A stretch of 21,514 nucleotides of DNA from Thermoplasmata archaeon (GTDB taxonomy: Archaea > Thermoplasmatota > Thermoplasmata > Thermoplasmatales > Thermoplasmataceae): the NCBI GenBank assembly GCA_021801305.1, contig JAJYYD010000049.1, forward strand, positions 1-21,514, read 5' to 3'. A program made the translations under genes and the position numbers. Below are positions 21,496 through 21,514 of this stretch, piece by piece (position 1 is the first letter of the stretch; each line of letters opens with the position of its first letter). A model generated the notes under the pieces. It did no database searches, was not told where the DNA came from, and saw only the letters and a program-made list of their open reading frames with translations.

Positions 21496-21514
21496 CAAAC
21501 TTTGAAGTTGAATT
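21492..21514 (+). CDS. Probable toxin gene start, partial at window edge
   Basis: A GTG at 21492 overlaps the antitoxin stop by four bases (GTGA) and opens a frame reading TNFEVE to the window end. Only seven complete codons are visible. Position and start-overlap are what a RelE-type toxin partner would show, but the product cannot be identified from this. Confidence 0.4.

Noticed and set aside
1..21514. CRISPR arrays, tRNA or rRNA genes
   Set aside because: No regularly spaced repeats and no cloverleaf or rRNA-like conserved segments were seen on either strand by eye.

Overview
The window looks like a chromosomal segment from an archaeon of the Thermoplasmatales/Thermoplasmata type. This is inferred from an archaeal Dph2, an archaeal/eukaryotic-type (e-MtaB/CDKAL1) tRNA methylthiotransferase, an archaeal A24-family prepilin peptidase, and TATA-like boxes about 23-28 nt upstream of many start codons, which implies leaderless mRNAs. 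Internal operon genes instead use short overlaps or Shine-Dalgarno (SD) sequences. No rRNA, tRNA or CRISPR array was seen.

Left part (1-11.5 kb), mostly housekeeping or metabolic. It starts with the 3' end of a tRNA methylthiotransferase gene (+). A minus-strand run follows: Dph2 (diphthamide), HutI (histidine degradation), a prepilin peptidase, a beta-hydroxyacid dehydrogenase and a YycJ-like metallo-beta-lactamase-fold hydrolase. Next come a plus-strand cupin protein, a minus-strand hypothetical with a hydrophobic segment, a possible 46-codon gene, a serine esterase, a HAD phosphatase with an odd start, a radical SAM/SPASM protein, and an alpha/beta hydrolase preceded by an in-frame UGA.

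Middle part (11.6-16.4 kb). Small accessory families common in bacteria are clustered here: two overlapping DUF1801 genes, a DUF5680 protein and a YyaP/RibD-C dihydrofolate-reductase-like protein. They flank a double-HTH Lrp/AsnC-like regulator that is divergent from a four-helix membrane protein, plus one unrecognised 174-aa protein. Several short coding-like scraps lie between genes.

Right part (16.4-21.5 kb) is an AT-richer accessory island. It holds a VapBC module, a RelBE-type module and a third antitoxin whose toxin begins at the window edge. It also has a decayed Imm5-like immunity gene (internal deletion and frame change), an unrecognised 100-aa protein, and a TetR regulator divergent from an atypical SDR with two different perfect inverted repeats between them. 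A gene-poor 620-bp stretch holds a hairpin that resembles the right end of an IS605/TnpB element. The most testable novelties are the operator palindromes, the decayed immunity gene, the UGA-interrupted hydrolase, the HAD gene without a normal start codon, and the unclassified proteins.
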